Origin: G965222335 sp965222335
Lineage (GTDB): Bacteria > Pseudomonadota > Gammaproteobacteria > Pseudomonadales > Halieaceae
DNA: 64,000 nt
Assembly: GCA_965222335.1 (NCBI GenBank)
Contig: OZ244944.1
Location: 2,046,001-2,110,000 of the forward strand
Direction: 5' to 3'
Made by a program: the position numbers and the translations under genes. The notes under the pieces were generated by a model. The model was given only the letters and a program-made list of their open reading frames with translations, was not told the DNA's origin and searched no databases. Below are positions 8,008 through 17,054 of the stretch, in pieces (within the stretch, counting starts at the first letter, position 1; each line of letters starts with the position of its first letter).

Positions 8008-9371
8008 TCACCGGCTACATCGCCCTGATCATGTTTGCCGTGGTGTGCCTGGCGCTGATGCTGGGTTACCCGGTCGCATTTACTCTGGCAGGCACCGCCC
8101 TGGCATTCGCGGCCGGGGGTATCATCGCCGGCGCTTTCGACCCCAGTTTCCTGTCCGCGCTACCGGGACGCCTGTTCGGCACCATCGGCAACAGCACCCT
8201 GATCGCCGTACCCCTGTTCATCATGATGGGAGTGATCCTGGAGAAATCCCGGGTTGCCGAGGAGCTGCTGTCCAGCATGGCGCGGGTATTCGGGCGCGCC
8301 CGGGGCGGTCTCGGGGTGTCGGTGATCGTGGTGGGCATGCTGCTCGCCGCCAGCACCGGCATCGTCGGCGCCACCGTGGTCACCATGGGCCTGCTTTCCC
8401 TGCCCAGCATGCTGCGCGGAGGCTACAAGCCCTCCCTCGCGGCCGGCACCATCTGCGCCACCGGGACCCTGGGCCAGATCATCCCGCCCTCCATCGCCCT
8501 GGTGCTGCTGGGGGATGTGCTGTCCAACGCCTACCAGCAGGCCCAGCTCAGCATGAACATCTACAACCCGAAGACGGTGTCGGTGGGCGACCTGTTTGTC
8601 GGCGCGCTGTTCCCGGGTCTGCTGCTGGTGCTGCTCTACGTGGCCTACATGCTGGTCCACGCCTGGTGGCAGCCGGACAGCGCCCCGCCCGCGGAAGAGG
8701 AGCCCATCAGCGCCCGCGAGTTATTGGCCGGGCTGGTGCCGCCGCTGCTGCTGATCGCGGTGGTTCTCGGCTCGATCCTGCTAGGGGCGGCCACGCCGAC
8801 CGAGGCCGCCGGCGTCGGTGCCGTCGGTGCCCTGCTCCTGGCACTCGCCAAGCGCCAGATGTCCCGGGCCCGGCTGCAGGAAGTCGTGCTGGACACCATG
8901 CAGGTCACCTGCATGGTATTCATGATCCTGATCGGCGCGGCGGTGTTTTCCCTGGTATTCCGCGGCTTTGGCGGCGAAGAGCTGATCCACGAGATGTTCG
9001 CCGGCCTGCCGGGCGGCGTCGTCGGCGCCACCCTGCTGGTGATGCTGATTATCTTCCTGCTGGGCTTTATCCTCGATTTTATCGAGATCACTTTCGTCGT
9101 GGTGCCCATCGTCGGCCCGATCCTGCTCGCCATGGGGCTGGACCCGATCTGGCTGGGGATCATGATCGCGATCAACCTGCAGACGTCGTTCCTCACGCCG
9201 CCGTTTGGCTTCGCCCTGTTCTATCTCCGCGGTGTGGCGCCGCCAGAGCTCACCACCGGCGCTATCTACCGGGGCGTCATTCCCTTTATACTTATCCAGC
9301 TTCTGGTTCTGGGCCTGCTGTCGGCCTGGCCCGGGCTGGCGACATGGCTGCCCGACCAGTTGGCACGCTAA
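8004..9371 (+). CDS. dctM: TRAP transporter large permease (DctM type)
   Basis: A 455-residue protein with about twelve hydrophobic segments, the ion-coupled translocation subunit. Family features include G-Y-P-V-A-F-T-L, I-G-N-S-T-L-I-A-V-P-L-F-I-M-M-G, the A-S-T-G-I-V-G-A-T-V-V motif, G-T-L-G-Q-I-I-P-P-S-I, P-T-E-A-A-G-V-G-A, and F-L-T-P-P-F-G near the C-terminus. Coupled to dctQ by a four-base overlap. The cognate binding protein is probably the minus-strand dctP-like gene about 0.4 kb downstream. Confidence 0.95.
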   Translation: MITGYIALIMFAVVCLALMLGYPVAFTLAGTALAFAAGGIIAGAFDPSFLSALPGRLFGTIGNSTLIAVPLFIMMGVILEKSRVAEELLSSMARVFGRARGGLGVSVIVVGMLLAASTGIVGATVVTMGLLSLPSMLRGGYKPSLAAGTICATGTLGQIIPPSIALVLLGDVLSNAYQQAQLSMNIYNPKTVSVGDLFVGALFPGLLLVLLYVAYMLVHAWWQPDSAPPAEEEPISARELLAGLVPPLLLIAVVLGSILLGAATPTEAAGVGAVGALLLALAKRQMSRARLQEVVLDTMQVTCMVFMILIGAAVFSLVFRGFGGEELIHEMFAGLPGGVVGATLLVMLIIFLLGFILDFIEITFVVVPIVGPILLAMGLDPIWLGIMIAINLQTSFLTPPFGFALFYLRGVAPPELTTGAIYRGVIPFILIQLLVLGLLSAWPGLATWLPDQLAR

Positions 9372-9417
9372 TCCACCACGCTCCCGCCGGAGCCGCATAC
9401 ACGCAGGTCGAACTGCC

Positions 9418-9810
9418 ATGAGTGACATTGATTCCGCACCGATTCCCCAGGGCGAACTCGCGCTGCAGACCATTGCCATGCCCAAGGACACCAACGCCAG
9501 CGGCGACATTTTCGGCGGCTGGCTGCTGTCGCAAATGGATATCGCAGGGGCGATCACCGCGGCGGAAGTGGCCGGTGGCCGGGTGGCAACAGTGGCCATC
9601 GATGGTATGGCCTTCCTCACCCCCGTGCATGTCGGGGCGGTGGTCACCTGCTACTGCGACGTGCTGGAAATCGGGCGCAGCTCCATCCGCATCGTGGTCG
9701 AGGTATGGATCAACTCCAAGCACGACGGCGAGCCGATCAAGGTCACCGAGGGCGAGTTTGTGTTTGTGGCGATCGACGAAAAGGGCCGGACCCGCGCGAT
9801 CAACGCCTGA
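9418..9810 (+). CDS. yciA: YciA-type acyl-CoA thioesterase
   Basis: A 130-residue hotdog-fold thioesterase. The segment A-M-P-x-D-T-N-A-S-G-D-I-F-G-G-W-L-L-S-Q-M-D-I-A-G-A is nearly the E. coli YciA active-site region, with the catalytic Asp in D-I-F-G-G, followed by the T-V-A-I-D-G-M-A-F-L-T-P-V strand. Hydrolyses short- to long-chain acyl-CoAs in the cytoplasm. The ATG at 9418 starts 46 bases after dctM; a longer in-frame extension into dctM is not family-like. The gene sits between the TRAP membrane and binding-protein genes, which converge on it. Confidence 0.93.
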   Translation: MSDIDSAPIPQGELALQTIAMPKDTNASGDIFGGWLLSQMDIAGAITAAEVAGGRVATVAIDGMAFLTPVHVGAVVTCYCDVLEIGRSSIRIVVEVWINSKHDGEPIKVTEGEFVFVAIDEKGRTRAINA

Positions 9811-10983
9811 TCAGTCCTTGCTCACGCCGGTCGGCGGCAGCACCTTGTCCCGGGCGTTGATGTACGCCTGTTCCGATATGTGGTGGTATTCGCGCACGTC
9901 ACCGTAAAAGGCCTCGAAAGAAGCATGCACCTTCGCTGCCAGCGGGTCGCTGGCCACCAGCTCGGCCATCACTTCCTCGCTGGCATCATACAGCGCCTGC
10001 AGCACATCATCCGGCAGCCGCCGCAGCTGCACCTCGTGCTTTTCCACCAGTTCCTGCAGGGCGGCGTTATTGCGTGCGGTGAACTCGTCCAGCATGTCCT
10101 GGTTTGCCGCCCTCGCCGCGTATTTCACGATGGCCTGCAGATCCGGGGGCAGCGCCTCCAGCGACGACTTGTTGACCAGGAACTCGAGCATGGCGCCGGG
10201 CTCGTGCCAGCCGGGGTAGTAGTAGTAGCTGGCCACCTCGTGCAGGCCCAGGGCGAGGTCATTGTAGGGCCCTACCCACTCGGCGGCATCGATCACGCCG
10301 GTCTGTAGCGAGGTGTAGACCTCGCCCCCGGGAATCCGTACCGAGCTGCCGCCGGCCCGGGTAAACACATCCCCCGCGAGGCCGGGAATGCGCATCTTGA
10401 GGCCGCGCAGGTCCTCCACCGAATTGATTTCCCGACGAAACCACCCGGCCATCTGTACCCCGGAGCTGCCGCCGGAAAACGGTACGATATTGGCCGGGGC
10501 GTAGGCTTCCCGCCAGAGCTCCAGGCCCCCGCCATAGTGAAACCAGGCGTTCATTTCCTGGGCGGTCATGCCAAATGGTATCGCGGTGAAGAACACCGAG
10601 GCGGGCACCTTGCCCTTCCAGTAATAGGCGGCGCCGTGACCGGCGTCCGCCACCCCCTGGGATACGGCATCGAACACCTCGAAGGCGGGCACGATCTCAC
10701 CGGCGCCGTAGACCCGGGCGGTCATGCGTCCACCGCTCATCTCGTTGATATAGCGCGCCAGGTTTTCGGCCCCGGAGCCCAGGCCCGGCAGGTTCTTGGG
10801 CCAGGTGGTAACAATCTTCCAGTGATACTGGGACTGGCCGACCTGCCCGGTGTCGCTGTAGGCCAGCTGGGTTGAGGCCTGGCGACCGCGATCGGTGGCC
10901 CACAGGGCGATGACGGTAACCAGGGCCGCCACCAGCAACAGGATGATTGCGGGCGTGTAGGAGCGTGCTTGTTGCGTCGGCAT
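9811..10983 (-). CDS. dctP: TRAP transporter substrate-binding protein (DctP, TakP-like)
   Basis: A 390-residue periplasmic solute-binding protein with an N-terminal hydrophobic anchor or uncleaved signal (about residues 8-30). The mature part begins with W-K-I-V-T-T-W-P-K and contains P-G-G-E-V-Y-T-S-L-Q-T-G-V-I-D-A-A-E-W-V-G-P-Y-N-D. This and S-S-G-V-Q-M-A-G-W match the subgroup of TakP, in which Gln, Glu and Trp at these places hold a sodium ion beside a 2-oxo acid. A 2-oxo or related organic acid is therefore a reasonable guess for the ligand. The ATG at 10983 gives a normal length; upstream in-frame sequence overlaps uvrD. It converges with the yciA-like gene and is separate from its membrane partners. 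Confidence 0.9.
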   Translation of the reverse strand: MPTQQARSYTPAIILLLVAALVTVIALWATDRGRQASTQLAYSDTGQVGQSQYHWKIVTTWPKNLPGLGSGAENLARYINEMSGGRMTARVYGAGEIVPAFEVFDAVSQGVADAGHGAAYYWKGKVPASVFFTAIPFGMTAQEMNAWFHYGGGLELWREAYAPANIVPFSGGSSGVQMAGWFRREINSVEDLRGLKMRIPGLAGDVFTRAGGSSVRIPGGEVYTSLQTGVIDAAEWVGPYNDLALGLHEVASYYYYPGWHEPGAMLEFLVNKSSLEALPPDLQAIVKYAARAANQDMLDEFTARNNAALQELVEKHEVQLRRLPDDVLQALYDASEEVMAELVASDPLAAKVHASFEAFYGDVREYHHISEQAYINARDKVLPPTGVSKD

Positions 10984-11023
10984 ATTATTTTCGATTGCTG
11001 TCGGTGGTGGATGTGCCTGGCCG

Positions 11024-13174
11024 CTAAAGCAGCTGCAGGTTGGCGTATTGCAGTACCAGCCACTTGCCGCCCTCGGTGTCGAAGTTGACCTCGACCCGGG
11101 CGTTGTTGCCACGGCCCTCGAAGTTTAGCACGACCCCTTCACCAAAAATCTGGTGGTAGACCCGCTGCCCCAGGGCCAGCCCGGTGTCGGGTACGGCGGC
11201 CTGGGTCAGCGAACTCACTGGCTGGCTCACGGTGTTGTTGAGGCGCACTTCCTGCAGGAGTTCCGCGGGAATCTCGCGAATAAAGCGCGAAGGCGCATTG
11301 TAGGATTCGCTGCCGTGGATGCGGCGGGTCTCGGCATAGGTGATTACCAGGCGTTGCATCGCCCGGGTGATGCCCACGTAGCAGAGACGGCGCTCCTCCT
11401 CCAGCCGTCCCGGCTCCTCCAGGGACATGCGGTGCGGGAACAGGTTTTCCTCCATCCCCGCGAGGAACACCAGGGGGAACTCAAGGCCCTTGGCGGAGTG
11501 CAGCGTCATCAGCTGCACGCTGTCCTCGTGGGGGTCCGCCTGGGCATCGCCCGCATCCAGCGCGGCGTTGTCCAGGAACTGCTGCAGCGGCGACAGCTCC
11601 TGCCCCTCGGGGGCGAACTGCTTGGCCGCGGTGACCAGTTCCTCGAGGTTCTCGACCCGCGCCTGGCCCTTCTCGCCCTTTTCCTTCTGGTGGAATTCCA
11701 GCAGGCCCGAGGCGTGCTCAACGTGTTCTACCAATTCCTCCAGCGCCATCTCGTCGCTGCCGGAATCGAGTTCATCGATCAGCACGGTAAAGCCCTGCAG
11801 GGCACTACTCGCCCTGGCGGGCAGGAGCTTGTCATCGATCACGTGGCCCAGGGCCTGCCACAGGGAGACGTCGCGCTCCCGTGCCACCTCGCGCACGGTA
11901 TCCAGGGTCTTGCTGCCAATACCCCGGGGCGGCGTGTTGATCACCCGCTCGATCGCCGCGTCGTCGCTGCGATTGATCAGCAGCCGCAGATAGGCCAGGG
12001 CATTGCGAATCTCGAGACGCTCGTAGAACCGCTGGCCGCCGTAGATCCGGTAGGGAATGCCGGCGCGAATCAACATCTCTTCCAATACCCGGGACTGGGC
12101 ATTGGAGCGATACAGGATGGCCACCGAGCGACGCTCGTTGCCATCCCCGATCCACGCCTGTGCCCGCTCGACGATAAAGCGCGCCTCGTCCTGCTCGTTG
12201 AAGCCCGCGTAGAGGGTAATCGGCTCCCCGGCATCACCGGCAGTCCACAGCTCCTTGCCGAGGCGGCCAAAATTGTGCGCGATAACGCCGTTGGCCGCCT
12301 GCAGGATAGTCTGGGTAGATCGGTAATTCTGCTCCAGGCGGACCGTCTGGCAGCCCTGGAAATCGTCGTTGAAGCGCTGGATATTCTCGATTTTCGCGCC
12401 GCGCCAGCCGTAGATGGACTGGTCGTCGTCGCCGACGGCGACTACCGGGATCCTGTCTCCCGCCAGCACCCGCAGCCAGGCGTACTGAATCGTGTTGGTG
12501 TCCTGGAACTCGTCCACCAGGATCTGGCGAAAGCGGCCCTGGTAGTGCGCCAGCACCTCGGGGCTCTTCAGCCACAGCTCGTGGGCCCGCAGCAGCAGTT
12601 CGGCGAAGTCCACCAGCCCGGCGCGCGCACAGGCCAGCTCGTAAGCGCGGTAAATCTGCAGCATGGTACGGGCGTAGAGATCGCCCGCAGGGGCGTCGAT
12701 ATGGTCGGCGCGCAGGCCCTCGTCTTTCTGTCCGTTGATGTACCAGACGGCCTGCTTCGGGGGCCAGCGGGATTCGTCCAGGCCCAGCTCACGGCACACG
12801 CGCTTGACCAGGCGCAGCTGGTCGTCGGCATCCAGAATCTGGAAGTTCTGCGGCAGGCCTGCCTCCTTCCAGTGCGCCTTGAGCAGGCGATGGGCGAGGC
12901 CGTGGAAGGTGCCCACCCACATGCTGTAGGTCGGAATCTGCAGCATCGCCTCGATGCGCCCGCGCATTTCCCGCGCCGCCTTGTTGGTGAATGTCACCGC
13001 GAGAATCGAGTGGGGCGAATAGTCCCGGGCGCGGATCAGCCAGGCGATGCGATGCACCAGCACCCGGGTCTTGCCGCTGCCGGCGCCGGCCAGCACCAGC
13101 AGGTTGTCACTGTCAGCGGCGACCGCCTCGCGCTGGGCGGTATTGAGGGGAGAGAGAATATCGGAAACGTCCAT
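11024..13174 (-). CDS. uvrD: DNA helicase II UvrD
   Basis: A 716-residue superfamily 1A 3'-5' helicase for nucleotide excision and mismatch repair. The start M-D-V-S-D-I-L-S-P-L-N matches E. coli UvrD. Motif I is G-A-G-S-G-K-T, motif Ia A-V-T-F-T-N-K-A-A, motif II V-D-E-F-Q-D-T-N, motif III D-D-D-Q-S-I-Y-G-W-R-G-A, motif IV Q-N-Y-R-S, motif V T-L-H-S-A-K-G-L-E-F and motif VI Y-V-G-I-T-R-A. The C-terminus has the G-x-x-V-x-H-x-x-F-G-x-G-V-V Tudor-like segment used to contact RNA polymerase. Upstream sequence in the same frame is antisense to the next gene and was excluded. Confidence 0.97.
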   Translation of the reverse strand: MDVSDILSPLNTAQREAVAADSDNLLVLAGAGSGKTRVLVHRIAWLIRARDYSPHSILAVTFTNKAAREMRGRIEAMLQIPTYSMWVGTFHGLAHRLLKAHWKEAGLPQNFQILDADDQLRLVKRVCRELGLDESRWPPKQAVWYINGQKDEGLRADHIDAPAGDLYARTMLQIYRAYELACARAGLVDFAELLLRAHELWLKSPEVLAHYQGRFRQILVDEFQDTNTIQYAWLRVLAGDRIPVVAVGDDDQSIYGWRGAKIENIQRFNDDFQGCQTVRLEQNYRSTQTILQAANGVIAHNFGRLGKELWTAGDAGEPITLYAGFNEQDEARFIVERAQAWIGDGNERRSVAILYRSNAQSRVLEEMLIRAGIPYRIYGGQRFYERLEIRNALAYLRLLINRSDDAAIERVINTPPRGIGSKTLDTVREVARERDVSLWQALGHVIDDKLLPARASSALQGFTVLIDELDSGSDEMALEELVEHVEHASGLLEFHQKEKGEKGQARVENLEELVTAAKQFAPEGQELSPLQQFLDNAALDAGDAQADPHEDSVQLMTLHSAKGLEFPLVFLAGMEENLFPHRMSLEEPGRLEEERRLCYVGITRAMQRLVITYAETRRIHGSESYNAPSRFIREIPAELLQEVRLNNTVSQPVSSLTQAAVPDTGLALGQRVYHQIFGEGVVLNFEGRGNNARVEVNFDTEGGKWLVLQYANLQLL

Positions 13175-13315
13175 TGCGCCATTGTACCCAGATACGCTGG
13201 CGCACTCACGATCGCATCTGGCAATAGCCTCGACGGAACCTCGCCCTGGTGGCGGCGCCTCTGCTAGTATCACCCCTGTCCAGCCAATATCCGCCCGCCA
13301 CCGGGGCCGACACCG

Positions 13316-14314
13316 ATGAGCCACGATCCTCGCGATACCCCCAACCCCTTCGCCCCACCACGGGCGGGCCAGCAGGGGAACACCGAAAAAACTGGCAGCG
13401 AGCGCCTCGACGAGCTGCTGCCGGAGGACGAAGACTACACGCTCAACTTTCCCGACGATGACTATGCGGATGACACCTACGATCCGGACGATCTGCTGGA
13501 CGACGAGGAAGAGCGCGAGTTCAACGCCGACTGGCGCGATCCCGCGCCGCTGGAATACCCCGATGCGGAGCAGGCGGTGGACACGCCGGAACCCGGCCCG
13601 GCACAGGACTGGATCGATGAAGACGATACTGACGCGACGCTGTCCACGCAGGCAAAGCGCGAACACCGGGAGACCGACCCGGAGGAAAGCTGGCAAGCGG
13701 ATCCCTCGGCAGACCCCGGGGACAGCCTGGCCGCGGGTTGGCCCCTGGGGCTGATCGCGGTCGGCGCGGTGGCCCTGGTCCTGCTCATCGTGGGCGGCTA
13801 CGGTGTGCTCAGCGAGCGTTCGGCGATGGAGGGGGAACTGCGCGAGTTGCGCTCGCAACTGGCGGTGGCGGCCTCACCACAGGACCTGGCGGCGGAGCGC
13901 ACCCGGCAACGCGAGCTGGTGGAGGGACGCGATGAGCTCGCTGCCGAGATCACCGCCCTGCGCCTGGAAAACCAGCGCCTGGCGGACACCGTACGCGGCC
14001 TGGAGCAGCAGCTGGAAGCGCAGCAGGCCGCGACGGCGCGCGCGACCGAGGCGCCACCGGCGGCGACCGCTCCCGCCACGGGGAGTGGTCCATGGTTCGT
14101 TAACTTTGGCTCTTACAGCCAGCGCGAGATGGCCGAGAGCTGGGCAGCGCGGATCAATCCCGCCAGCGGCGAGGTCACTGTCTCCAGTATCGCCGGCGGC
14201 AGCCTGTTCCGGGTACGCGTGGTCGGCCTCGAGGACCAGGCAAGCGCCCAGCAGGTCGCCAGTGACCTGCAGGAAGCCTATGACCTGTCGCGCCTGTGGG
14301 TGGGCCAGGAGTGA
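13316..14314 (+). CDS. SPOR-domain inner-membrane protein with acidic cytoplasmic tail
   Basis: A 332-residue single-pass protein. Residues 1-135 are highly acidic and Pro/Asp rich (probably disordered, cytoplasmic), one transmembrane helix lies near 141-163, a heptad-like coiled coil follows (about 167-240), then an Ala/Thr/Pro linker and a C-terminal SPOR domain (about 259-332) beginning G-P-W-F-V-N-F-G-S-Y-S. SPOR domains bind denuded peptidoglycan at the septum, so a role in division or wall remodelling is likely. The topology resembles FtsN/DamX-like proteins but no one-to-one identity is claimed. Divergent from uvrD. Confidence 0.85.
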   Translation: MSHDPRDTPNPFAPPRAGQQGNTEKTGSERLDELLPEDEDYTLNFPDDDYADDTYDPDDLLDDEEEREFNADWRDPAPLEYPDAEQAVDTPEPGPAQDWIDEDDTDATLSTQAKREHRETDPEESWQADPSADPGDSLAAGWPLGLIAVGAVALVLLIVGGYGVLSERSAMEGELRELRSQLAVAASPQDLAAERTRQRELVEGRDELAAEITALRLENQRLADTVRGLEQQLEAQQAATARATEAPPAATAPATGSGPWFVNFGSYSQREMAESWAARINPASGEVTVSSIAGGSLFRVRVVGLEDQASAQQVASDLQEAYDLSRLWVGQE

Positions 14315-14376
14315 ACTTGGCAGCGCTTTGGCGGCCTGTTAATGTTGCGACATCATTTTTCAACCGGGGAGTTACC

Positions 14377-14754
14377 ATGAAACCGTTTACCCTTGCCCTG
14401 GCGGCACTGACCCTGGGCAGCAGCGTGGCGATGGCCGATTGCACCAAGCCCGATTCGCCCCAATTGCCCGAGGGCGGCAAAGCGACGATGGAAGACATGC
14501 TGGCCGGGCAGAAGGCGGTCAAGGCCTTCCAGGAAGCCAACATGGACTACATGAAGTGCCTGGAAGCGCTGTTTACCGAAGCTGAGGAAACCGTCAAGGC
14601 AGGTGCCGACCTGACCGAGGAAGCCCTCGCCGAAGCCCAGAAAACCTACACCGAGGCGGTCGAGGCCTACAACGCTGCGGTCTCCACTGAAGAGTCCGTG
14701 GCTGGCCAGTTCAATACCGAGGTTCGCGAGTACAAGGCCGCTAACCCGGGCTAG
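14377..14754 (+). CDS. Small secreted alpha-helical protein of unknown function
   Basis: A 125-residue protein with a clear Sec signal peptide (residues 1-20, cleavage after A-M-A). The mature part is predicted mostly helical, Glu/Ala rich, with two cysteines: one right after the cleavage site and one in Y-M-K-C-L-E, which could form a disulfide in the periplasm. No family was recognised. A CGGGGA ribosome-binding site precedes the ATG at 14377. It follows the SPOR gene by 62 bases and could be co-transcribed. Confidence 0.75.
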   Translation: MKPFTLALAALTLGSSVAMADCTKPDSPQLPEGGKATMEDMLAGQKAVKAFQEANMDYMKCLEALFTEAEETVKAGADLTEEALAEAQKTYTEAVEAYNAAVSTEESVAGQFNTEVREYKAANPG

Positions 14755-14999
14755 ACTTCAAGCGGCACGCGCGGTTCGCTCACCCCCTGGCAGCGGGTCC
14801 GGGCGCCCGCCGCCGAACGCCCAGCACGACGCAGCGCCGGCTCCGCGGTCTGACTGTCGGGGCTGCGGGGTCGCGGTCGGTGTCGATGGGCACATCTGCT
14901 CAGGTTGCGTTCACTCTGGTAGTATTCCGGGGTCCATGGCCTGATCGTCTGCGCCAGCGGCGTCGATCGTAGAAAATAATACAAGGACAGGATCCACCG

Positions 15000-15473
15000 A
15001 TGCGCTACAGCCTGGCAATGGCTACATCCCTGGCGATATTCTGGCTGATCAATTCCGGCCATTACACGCCGCTGTTGCTGGGCTTCGGTGTGCTTTCGGT
15101 CGCCCTGGTGACCTGGATATCACACCGCATGGACGTGGTCGACCACGAGTCACAGCCGCTCAACCTGGTGCTTCGTGTCCCTGGCTACTGGGCGTGGCTG
15201 GGCTGGCAGATCGTCCTCAGTAACGTGGACGTGATCCGCCGGATCTGGAGCCCCACCCTGTCCATCGAGCCCCAGGTCAGGTCGCTGCCACTGCCGCTGG
15301 AGAGCGACATGACCCGGGTGGTTTACGCCAACTCCATCAACCTGACGCCGGGCACGCTCACCATAGAGCTCAATGGCGACCGGATCCTGGTACACGGCCT
15401 GACCGCCGCAGCCCTGGATTCCCTGGAAAACGGCGATATGGCTCGACGCGTCGCCGCCGTTGAGGCCTCCTGA
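15000..15473 (+). CDS. mrpE: Mrp-type Na+/H+ antiporter subunit E
   Basis: A 157-residue membrane protein with N-terminal hydrophobic helices, then R-V-P-G-Y-W-A-W-L-G-W-Q-I-V and the signature V-Y-A-N-S-I-N-L-T-P-G-T-L-T-I of MrpE/MnhE. First gene of a nine-gene operon; AAGGACAGGA precedes the ATG. The order starts E-F-G, not A-B-C as in the classical Bacillus mrp operon. Its stop overlaps the mrpF start. Confidence 0.93.
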   Translation: MRYSLAMATSLAIFWLINSGHYTPLLLGFGVLSVALVTWISHRMDVVDHESQPLNLVLRVPGYWAWLGWQIVLSNVDVIRRIWSPTLSIEPQVRSLPLPLESDMTRVVYANSINLTPGTLTIELNGDRILVHGLTAAALDSLENGDMARRVAAVEAS

Positions 15474-15745
15474 TGCTGGCCATCGCGGCGCTCGTCACCC
15501 TGTTTGTGATGGTCCTGGGACTCGCCCGGGCCTTCGCCGGCCCCGGCGTTTTCGACCGTATCCTGGCAGCCAATCTGTTCGGCACCAAGACGGTGCTGTT
15601 CATCGCCATGTCCGGCTACCTGTTCGGTCGCCCTGACTTTCTCGATATCGCTCTGGCCTACGCACTGATCAACTACATCAGCGTGGTCGGCGTGCTGCGC
15701 TATTTCGAGCTGCGCAACGAAGATCAGCAGGAGCCCCAGGAGTGA
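15473..15745 (+). CDS. mrpF: Mrp-type antiporter subunit F
   Basis: A 90-residue protein with three transmembrane helices. It carries the R-x-x-x-G-P-x-x-x-D-R-I-L-A-A-N motif after helix 1 and a Pro-Asp-Phe-Leu-Asp-I-A-L-A-Y-A-L-I-N-Y motif in helix 3, both diagnostic of MrpF/MnhF. Its start overlaps the mrpE stop by one base and its end overlaps mrpG by four. Confidence 0.93.
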   Translation: MLAIAALVTLFVMVLGLARAFAGPGVFDRILAANLFGTKTVLFIAMSGYLFGRPDFLDIALAYALINYISVVGVLRYFELRNEDQQEPQE

Positions 15746-16074
15746 TGGACATCCTCATCCTGCTCTCACATACCAGCCTGGCCCTGGGCAGTTTTCTGCT
15801 GCTGACCGGCGCCCTGGGTTTCCTGCGCTTCCCCGATTTCTACAGTCGCCTGCATGCCTGTGGCGTGACCGAGACCCTGGCCGCATTTTTCATTGTCCTC
15901 GGCCTGCTGCTGCAGTCCCAGGACCTGCTGCCCCAGGCCAAGCTACTGCTGATTCTGCTGTTTATCACCTTCAGCAGCCCTACCGCCAGCCACGCCCTGG
16001 CCAAGGCCGCCTGGCGGGCCGGGATTCGCCCCCCCGGCGAGGGCAGCGCGCCTACGGATAAGTCCGGGGGGTGA
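15742..16074 (+). CDS. mrpG: Mrp-type antiporter subunit G
   Basis: A 110-residue, three-helix membrane protein. The motif G-A-L-G-F-L-R-F-P-D-F-Y-S-R-L-H-A-C-G-V-T-E-T-L is the hallmark of MrpG/MnhG. Four-base ATGA overlap with mrpF and a GTGA overlap with the following gene point to translational coupling. Confidence 0.94.
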   Translation: MMDILILLSHTSLALGSFLLLTGALGFLRFPDFYSRLHACGVTETLAAFFIVLGLLLQSQDLLPQAKLLLILLFITFSSPTASHALAKAAWRAGIRPPGEGSAPTDKSGG

Positions 16075-17054
16075 GCATCGAATTCCTGATCAACATCGTC
16101 CTGCTGAGTATGCTGGTGGCCACCGCAGTGACCCTCGTTGTGGTCCGGGACCTGTTGGCCTCGATCATGCTGACCAGCATTTACGGCCTGCTGTCGGCGA
16201 GTTTTTTCGTCACCATGGACGCGGTAGACGTGGCTTTTACCGAAGCCGCGGTCGGGGCGGGCGTATCTCCCCTGCTGCTGCTGATGACGCTGGCCGTTGT
16301 CGGGCGCGCGGAGAAGCCCGGGCGACGCCGGCTGCTCATGCCCCTGCTGCTCGTGGGTGTCACCGGCGCGCTGCTGATTATCGGCACCTTCGACATGCCG
16401 CCTTTCGGCAGCCCCGATGCGCCCGCACACAATCACGTGGCGCCCCGCTACCTGGAGGCCTCCGCCGGGGAAATCGGCATTCCCAACGTGGTGACCTCGG
16501 TGCTGGCGAGCTACCGGGCCTTCGACACCCTGGGAGAAGTGGTGGTGATCTTCACCGCCGGGGTGGCGGTGCTGGTGATTCTCGGCCGGGTGCGTCGCCC
16601 GCGCGGAGACGACGATATCCCGCACGAGACCCACACCATTCCCCAGATCGTGAGTAAAATCCTGATCCCGCCGATCCTGCTGTACGCGCTCTATGTGCAG
16701 TTCCACGGCGAGTACGGCCCCGGCGGCGGCTTCCAGGCCGGGGTCATTTTTGCCGCCGCCATCATGCTCTACGGGCTGCTGTACGGACTGCCCGCGGTGA
16801 TCCGCGTGATCCCGCCACCGGTGGTGGAGGTACTGGCCGCCTGCGGGGTCCTGCTGTTCGGTCTCACCGGGGTGCTGTCCCTGCTGCTGGGCGCCAACTT
16901 CCTGGACTACCACGCGCTGCTCGAGGACCGGATCGCGGCCCAGCACGCCGGCATCATCCTGATCGAGCTCGGCGTGGGGATCGCGGTTGCCTCGGTGATC
17001 ATCACCATTTACTACGCCTTCGTCGGCCAGCGCGGCGGGGGCATCGTAAAATGA
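16071..17054 (+). CDS. mrpB: Fusion of MrpA C-terminal domain (DUF4040) with MrpB
   Basis: A 327-residue membrane protein starting at GTG. The N-terminal third (S-I-M-L-T-S-I-Y-G-L-L and F-T-E-A-A-V-G-A-G) matches the DUF4040/MbhD domain normally at the C-terminus of MrpA. The C-terminal third has I-V-S-K-I-L-I-P-P-I-L-L-Y-A-L-Y-V and F-H-G-E-Y-G-P-G-G-G-F-Q-A-G-V, the MrpB/MnhB signature. A middle part with further hydrophobic segments probably corresponds to the MbhE-like stretch. There is no full-length MrpA in the operon, so this protein plus a separate NuoL-like subunit replaces it. Confidence 0.88.
   Translation: MSIEFLINIVLLSMLVATAVTLVVVRDLLASIMLTSIYGLLSASFFVTMDAVDVAFTEAAVGAGVSPLLLLMTLAVVGRAEKPGRRRLLMPLLLVGVTGALLIIGTFDMPPFGSPDAPAHNHVAPRYLEASAGEIGIPNVVTSVLASYRAFDTLGEVVVIFTAGVAVLVILGRVRRPRGDDDIPHETHTIPQIVSKILIPPILLYALYVQFHGEYGPGGGFQAGVIFAAAIMLYGLLYGLPAVIRVIPPPVVEVLAACGVLLFGLTGVLSLLLGANFLDYHALLEDRIAAQHAGIILIELGVGIAVASVIITIYYAFVGQRGGGIVK

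Noticed and set aside
11153..13267. A 704-codon plus-strand open frame opposite uvrD
   Set aside because: UvrD motifs occupy the minus strand throughout; long antisense frames are common in GC-rich genes.
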